From the NCBI RefSeq assembly GCF_036898465.1, contig NZ_JARUMJ010000001.1, positions 7,998,001 to 8,062,000 of the forward strand: 64,000 nt of DNA, in the 5' to 3' direction. The notes below the pieces were generated by a model. That model did no database searches, was not told where the DNA came from, and was given only the letters and a program-made list of their open reading frames with translations. Origin of the DNA: Streptomyces sp. B21-105. Lineage in GTDB: Bacteria; Actinomycetota; Actinomycetes; Streptomycetales; Streptomycetaceae. The position numbers were made by a program, and so were the translations under genes. The number at the start of each line of letters is the position of its first letter. Within the stretch, counting starts at the first letter, position 1. Shown here one piece after another: positions 60,319 to 64,000 of this stretch.

Positions 60319-60429
60319 GATTGATGTGCGCCACACTGGAGGCCGGGCCCGATCCGGGGCCCGCACCGCCGCGGGGCAGGCGTCCGAGCGGAAGAGAAGC
60401 GAGCGGAAGAGAAGCGAGGGGGAGAGCAG

Positions 60430-61104
60430 ATGACGTCGCAGGCCGCGGACGGACCGGAGTCGGCCGCCGCCACGCGCCGTTCGAAGATCACGCCCGAGCG
60501 GGAGCAGGAGTTCTTCGACGCCGTCCTCGACCAGGTCCGTGAATGCGGTTACGAAGCCGTCACCATGGAGGGCGTCGCGGCGAGCGCCCGCTGCAGCAAG
60601 TCCACGCTCTACCGGCAGTGGAAGACCAAGCCGCAGTTCGTCGTCGCCGCACTGCGCTCCCGCCGCCAGGCCCGGCTGACCGGCATCGACACCGGCTCGC
60701 TCGCCGGGGACCTGCGCGAGGCCGCGCGGGCCGCCGGCCGCTGGTCCACCCACGACACCACGCTGATGCAGGCCCTCGGTCACGCGGTCACCGGCGACCA
60801 GGAACTCGCCCGTGCGCTGCGGGAGGCGATCGTGGCCCCGGAGATCGACGCGCTCCGGCAGATCCTGCGGCGCGGGGTGGAACGCGGCGAGATCGCCGAC
60901 GGCCATCCGGCGCTGGAGTACGTCCCCGCGCAGGTGTTCGGGGTGATCCGCGCCCGTCCGGTCGTCGACGGGGAGTACGCGGACGAGGAGTACCTGCTGC
61001 GTTTCGTGGAGGCCGCCGTGCTGCCGGCCCTCGGCCTCGTCCCCCGCCCCGGCGGCGACCTGTCTGCCGGGGGAGCGGCCGGGGCCGCTCCGAGGCCGGC
61101 CTGA
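60430..61104 (+). CDS. TetR-family transcriptional regulator
   Basis: A 224-residue TetR protein. The helix-turn-helix is at about residues 45-70 (VTMEGVAASARCSKSTLYRQ), and the C-terminal domain is of the TetR_C_16-like type (ALEYVPAQVFGVIRARPVVD). GGGGGAGAG precedes the ATG. It probably represses its own gene and the divergent PAP2-EamA operon through the long inverted repeat at 60271-60318. The inducing ligand is unknown. Confidence 0.88.
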   Translation: MTSQAADGPESAAATRRSKITPEREQEFFDAVLDQVRECGYEAVTMEGVAASARCSKSTLYRQWKTKPQFVVAALRSRRQARLTGIDTGSLAGDLREAARAAGRWSTHDTTLMQALGHAVTGDQELARALREAIVAPEIDALRQILRRGVERGEIADGHPALEYVPAQVFGVIRARPVVDGEYADEEYLLRFVEAAVLPALGLVPRPGGDLSAGGAAGAAPRPA

Positions 61105-61191
61105 GACCGAACGGACCCAGGCCGCCGTCCACGGGATGACCGGACGGCGACCTGTATCGCGCCGCACCGTGGGGACGGGGGCGGCGCGCAC

Positions 61192-61241
61192 CCGGCCGGG
61201 CGGGGACGTCCCTGAACGCAGGGGCGTCCCCGCCCGGCCGG
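61192..61241. terminator. Bidirectional terminator
   Basis: Bases 61192-61213 pair with 61220-61241 (22 pairs with one mismatch, loop GAACGC). It separates the convergent tetR and DUF2510 genes. A CGTGTCCCGCCCGG repeat follows to its right. Confidence 0.8.
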
Positions 61242-61296
61242 CCGTGTCCCGCCCGGCGTGTCCCGCCCGGCGTGTCCCGCGGGGCGGGTCCGGCGC

Positions 61297-62499
61297 TCAG
61301 ACGTCCTGTCCGCTGCCGCCGCCCGTCGACACCTTGACGCTCTTGGTGATCGTGTCGATGACCGACACGTCCTGATCGGTGTCGAGACCGAAGCGGAGCA
61401 CCACGAACCGCTTGGCGTCCGCCGGCGCCGGGAACGCCAGCGACTCGACATAGCCGTCCGCGCCCTTGCTCGTCACCGCCTTCCAGCGCACCAGATAACC
61501 CTTCTGCCCGGCCACCGTCACCGTCTTCGAGGCAAGCACCTGGTGCGACGTGATCGCGCCGTACGTCGTACCGCCGTACGACTGCTCGGCGTTGGCCGCG
61601 ATGTCCGCCTTCGCGACCTCCTCGGCCGTGTCGCCCTTGCTCCCCAGCACCTCGGCGGGCGACGAGTACACACCTCCCTTGGTGCAGGTCTTGGTGGTGT
61701 CGCCCGGGCACTTGTAGGAGGCGTCGGAGATGACCTGGACGCCCACCCTGAGCTCCTGGCCCGCCCAGCCCTTCGGGATCGGGATGCTGATCCCGTTGAG
61801 CGCGTCGGTCACCGAACCGCTCTTGATCGTCGGCGGCTCGGAGCCCCCGGGCGAGGGCGACGACCCGCCCGACCCGCCCGACCCGCTCGACCCGCCTGAT
61901 CCGCCGCCGTCCTGTCCGCCCGGGCCGCCCTGCCCGCCCGGTCCCTGGGCCGTGCCACCGCCGCCGCCCGAGCCGTCGTCCTTGGCGAGGGCCCACACGC
62001 CGACCCCGATGCTGGCGAGGACGGCGACGGCGGCCGCCACGGCTATGCCCGTGCGCAGCCCGCGCCGCCGGCCGGGCGCGGGCGCGGCGGGATACCCCGG
62101 GTGGCCCGCATGGCCGGATTCTCCTGGATACCCGGGATACCCGGGGCCGCCCGGGTACGCGGGCCCTCCGGGGTACGCCGGGCCGCCCGGGTACGCGGGC
62201 CCCCCGGGATACGCCGGACCCCCCGGGTACGCCGGGCCCACGGGGTGCCCCCGCTGTCCCGCGCCCGCGGGGGGCACCGGTTGACCCGCGCCGCCGGGGC
62301 GGTCCGCGGGCGCGCCGTCGGGATGTGCCGCGGGCGTGCCGTCGGCCGCGGTCTGCGCCGGCGGACCCCAAGCGGCGGCCGAGCCCGCGGCGCGGGTCTG
62401 GTCCGTCCATGCCTTGCCGTCCCACCAGCGCTCGGTGGCGGGACCGTCATTCGTCTGCCCCGGGTCGGGATACCACCCGGGAGGAGTCACCTGCGTCAT
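61297..62499 (-). CDS. DUF2510 membrane protein with PGG-Y repeats
   Basis: A 400-residue protein. The N-terminus is a DUF2510 module (PGWYPDPGQTNDGPATERWW, about residues 7-26). A Pro/Gly/Tyr-rich segment with five GPAYPG repeats (about 90-120, DNA 62140-62245) precedes one membrane helix (GIAVAAAVAVLASIGVGVWA, near 150-170). Outside, a Gly/Ser linker leads to a domain of about 180 residues (ISIPIPKGWAGQELRVGVQV; two cysteines in SYKCPGDTTKTC may form a disulphide). The topology is that of a sensor or cell-wall-associated protein. Function is unknown. The start follows GGTGGGGG. Confidence 0.83.
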   Translation of the reverse strand: MTQVTPPGWYPDPGQTNDGPATERWWDGKAWTDQTRAAGSAAAWGPPAQTAADGTPAAHPDGAPADRPGGAGQPVPPAGAGQRGHPVGPAYPGGPAYPGGPAYPGGPAYPGGPAYPGGPGYPGYPGESGHAGHPGYPAAPAPGRRRGLRTGIAVAAAVAVLASIGVGVWALAKDDGSGGGGGTAQGPGGQGGPGGQDGGGSGGSSGSGGSGGSSPSPGGSEPPTIKSGSVTDALNGISIPIPKGWAGQELRVGVQVISDASYKCPGDTTKTCTKGGVYSSPAEVLGSKGDTAEEVAKADIAANAEQSYGGTTYGAITSHQVLASKTVTVAGQKGYLVRWKAVTSKGADGYVESLAFPAPADAKRFVVLRFGLDTDQDVSVIDTITKSVKVSTGGGSGQDV

Positions 62500-62797
62500 A
62501 CCCCCACCGTAAGAGGCGTCGGTGAGATCCGGATGAGAGGGAGCGCACTCCGTCGGAACCGGACCCCGGCGCCCGGCCGGCCGAGCGCCCTCGGCGTGGC
62601 GCGAATTCGACGTCAATTCGGTGCGTGTCACTCCCTGTTGACGTCACGGGAGCACCTCCGCAGGCCCGCCGGGCCCTTCAGCGCCGCGACCCGTCACCCG
62701 TCGAGGCGGGACCTGCGCGGACCACCCTCCGCGCGCGCCCTCGGAGAGTTACGCTCGACGTCGGTACGTCGTTCGGGCGACTTGGGGAGGTAGCGGG

Positions 62798-64000
62798 ATG
62801 ACGGAGGTCAGGCCGGCGGCGGCCGCCTCGGCTTCCCTGTGGGAGCGCGACGCGGAGGTCGCCGCCATCGCACAGGCGGTGGAGACGCTCTGCGCCGACC
62901 GGTCCTCCACGGGTCACCTGCTGGTGCTCAGCGGCGAGGCCGGATTCGGCAAGACCGCCCTGCTGGCCGAGACACGTCGCATCGCCGAGGCCCGCGGCTG
63001 CGCGGTCTGGTCGGCCCGCGGCGGCGAGACACTGAGGTCCGTCCCCTTCAACATGGTGCGGCAACTGCTGCAGCCCGCGCTGATGTCCCTTCACCCGGAG
63101 GAGGCCCGCGAGTACCTCGGCGACTGGTTCGACATCGCCGGTCCCGCCCTCGGCATCGTCGAACCCGGCGAGGGCCACGCCGACCCGCAGGGCGTGTGCG
63201 ACGGTCTCGTGGCCGCCGTCACCCGGCTCGCCCGGGGGGACTACCCGCTCGTCCTGCTCGTCGACGACGCGCACTGGGCCGACCAGGAGTCACTGCGCTG
63301 GCTGGCCGCCTTCGTGGAACGCCTCGACGAACTGCCGGTCCTCGTCGTCGTGGCCCGCAGGCCCGGCGAGGTGAGGGGCGACGCCGCCCGGCACCTCGAC
63401 GCCGTCGGCGAGGCCGCGGGCCGCGCCGTCGCCAGCCTCAGCGCCCTGACCCCGGCCGCGGTCGCCGGCCTGACCCGGGCCACCCTCGGCGAACACGCCG
63501 AGGGCTCCTTCTGCCGCGAAGTGTGGGCGGTCACCGACGGCAACCCGTACGAGACCGTCGAACTCCTCGCCAAGGTGCGCGACCGCGAGTTGACGCCGAG
63601 CGAGTCCTCGGCCACCGAGCTGCGCGCCCTGAACCGGGCGGCCCGCGGCGGCGGACTCGTCGACCGACTGGAGAAACTCGGCGTCGACGCCACCAAGTTC
63701 GCGATGGCGGCCGCGATCCTCGGCGCCGACATCTCCGTCGCCCAGGCGGCCCGGCTCGCCGGCCTCGGCCGTGACGACGCGGCGCGCTGCGCCGAGCTGC
63801 TGCGCAACGCCCGTATCCTCACCGAGCCCGACCCCGCCGCCGCCCCGGCCGAGGACGGCGACCTGGAGTTCGTCCACCCGCTGATCGCCTCCGCCGTCTA
63901 CGAGTCCATCCCCGGCGGCCTGCGCACCGCGATGCACGGCATCGCCGCCCAGGTCGTCGCCGACGCCGGGAAGGGCCTCGCGGCCGCCTCCCGCCATCTG
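62798..64000 (+). CDS. LuxR-family ATPase regulator, N-terminal part
   Basis: The first 401 codons of a large regulator that runs off the window. It opens with LWERDAEVAAIAQAVE and a Walker A motif GEAGFGKTALLAETRR (about residues 47-62), then Walker B VLLVDDAHWADQESLRWLAA (near 151-170), the AAA_16/STAND ATPase pattern of MalT/LAL-type proteins. Full members are about 900-1000 residues with a C-terminal LuxR helix-turn-helix that lies outside the window. GGGAGG stands 7 bases before the ATG. The 298-base upstream gap is presumably its promoter. Such regulators usually activate secondary metabolism or carbohydrate genes. Confidence 0.88.
   Translation, partial: MTEVRPAAAASASLWERDAEVAAIAQAVETLCADRSSTGHLLVLSGEAGFGKTALLAETRRIAEARGCAVWSARGGETLRSVPFNMVRQLLQPALMSLHPEEAREYLGDWFDIAGPALGIVEPGEGHADPQGVCDGLVAAVTRLARGDYPLVLLVDDAHWADQESLRWLAAFVERLDELPVLVVVARRPGEVRGDAARHLDAVGEAAGRAVASLSALTPAAVAGLTRATLGEHAEGSFCREVWAVTDGNPYETVELLAKVRDRELTPSESSATELRALNRAARGGGLVDRLEKLGVDATKFAMAAAILGADISVAQAARLAGLGRDDAARCAELLRNARILTEPDPAAAPAEDGDLEFVHPLIASAVYESIPGGLRTAMHGIAAQVVADAGKGLAAASRHL

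Larger units (their letters stand above)
60091..60429. other. 339-base divergent region between PAP2 and TetR genes
   Basis: It contains a 9-base tandem array (60121-60222) next to the PAP2 start and a long inverted-repeat operator (60271-60318). No further gene was seen. Confidence 0.65.

Overview
The window is chromosomal DNA from a high-GC actinomycete, almost certainly a Streptomyces. Coding DNA is strongly G/C-biased at third positions, GTG and TTG starts are common, and genes overlap by ATGA or GTGA. The families present (OpcA, short 6-phosphogluconate dehydrogenase, DUF2510 proteins, MmyB-like and XRE/ImmA regulators, tetradomain GH38, 2Fe-2S VanA/VanB) are typical of that genus. From memory, the gene order 6214-23636 and 37339-40553 parallels S. 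coelicolor SCO6650-SCO6673. No rRNA, tRNA, intact insertion sequence, prophage or CRISPR array was seen.

Layout. 1-4965: end of a GNAT acetyltransferase gene, then a peptide-type ABC importer (lipoprotein plus two permeases fused in one chain, no ATPase gene) and an MFS exporter. 5350-12789: a compact cluster of unknown product. It holds a CDP-alcohol phosphatidyltransferase, an MDR dehydrogenase, a catalytically dead-looking 6-pyruvoyltetrahydropterin synthase homologue, a glycosyltransferase, a methyltransferase, a flippase-like membrane protein, a creatininase-family amidohydrolase and a GTP cyclohydrolase II with Met at the position that makes it release a formylated pyrimidine. 12904-16313: TetR-MFS-serine hydrolase operon with two palindromic operators. 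16488-18485: a VOC protein and a beta-helix membrane protein. 18627-23636: pentose-phosphate genes gnd, pgi, opcA and zwf, preceded by what looks like the 3' stump of a deleted transaldolase gene.

24014-36851 is a catabolic region: AraC regulator, secreted GH16 glucanase, IclR and MarR regulators, a four-gene operon matching the Rhodococcus cou (hydroxycinnamate) pathway, GH4 and GH38 glycosidases. 37339-43374: ATP-grasp enzyme, metallophosphoesterase, Sfp-type phosphopantetheinyl transferase, and a small-regulator block (XRE, ImmA-like protease, MmyB-type ligand domain without a helix-turn-helix). 43522-45738: vanillate O-demethylase (VanA, a tiny His/Cys-rich protein, VanB). 45974-55319: secreted BNR/ricin glycosidase, LacI regulator, sugar ABC importer and GH42 beta-galactosidase. 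55526-56626: an orphan, lower-GC rhamnose/AI-2-type sugar-binding lipoprotein. 57338-64000: scramblase-like protein, EamA-type transporter, PAP2 phosphatase, TetR, a DUF2510 lipoprotein-like protein and the start of a large LuxR-type ATPase.

Together the middle of the window looks adapted to plant cell-wall material: beta-glucan, mannosides, arabinan/galactan side chains, and the ferulate or coumarate esterified to them, which would flow through the cou-like genes to vanillate and then VanAB. The strongest candidate for an undescribed system is the 5350-12789 cluster. Many intergenic gaps carry decaying short tandem repeats and long hairpins.
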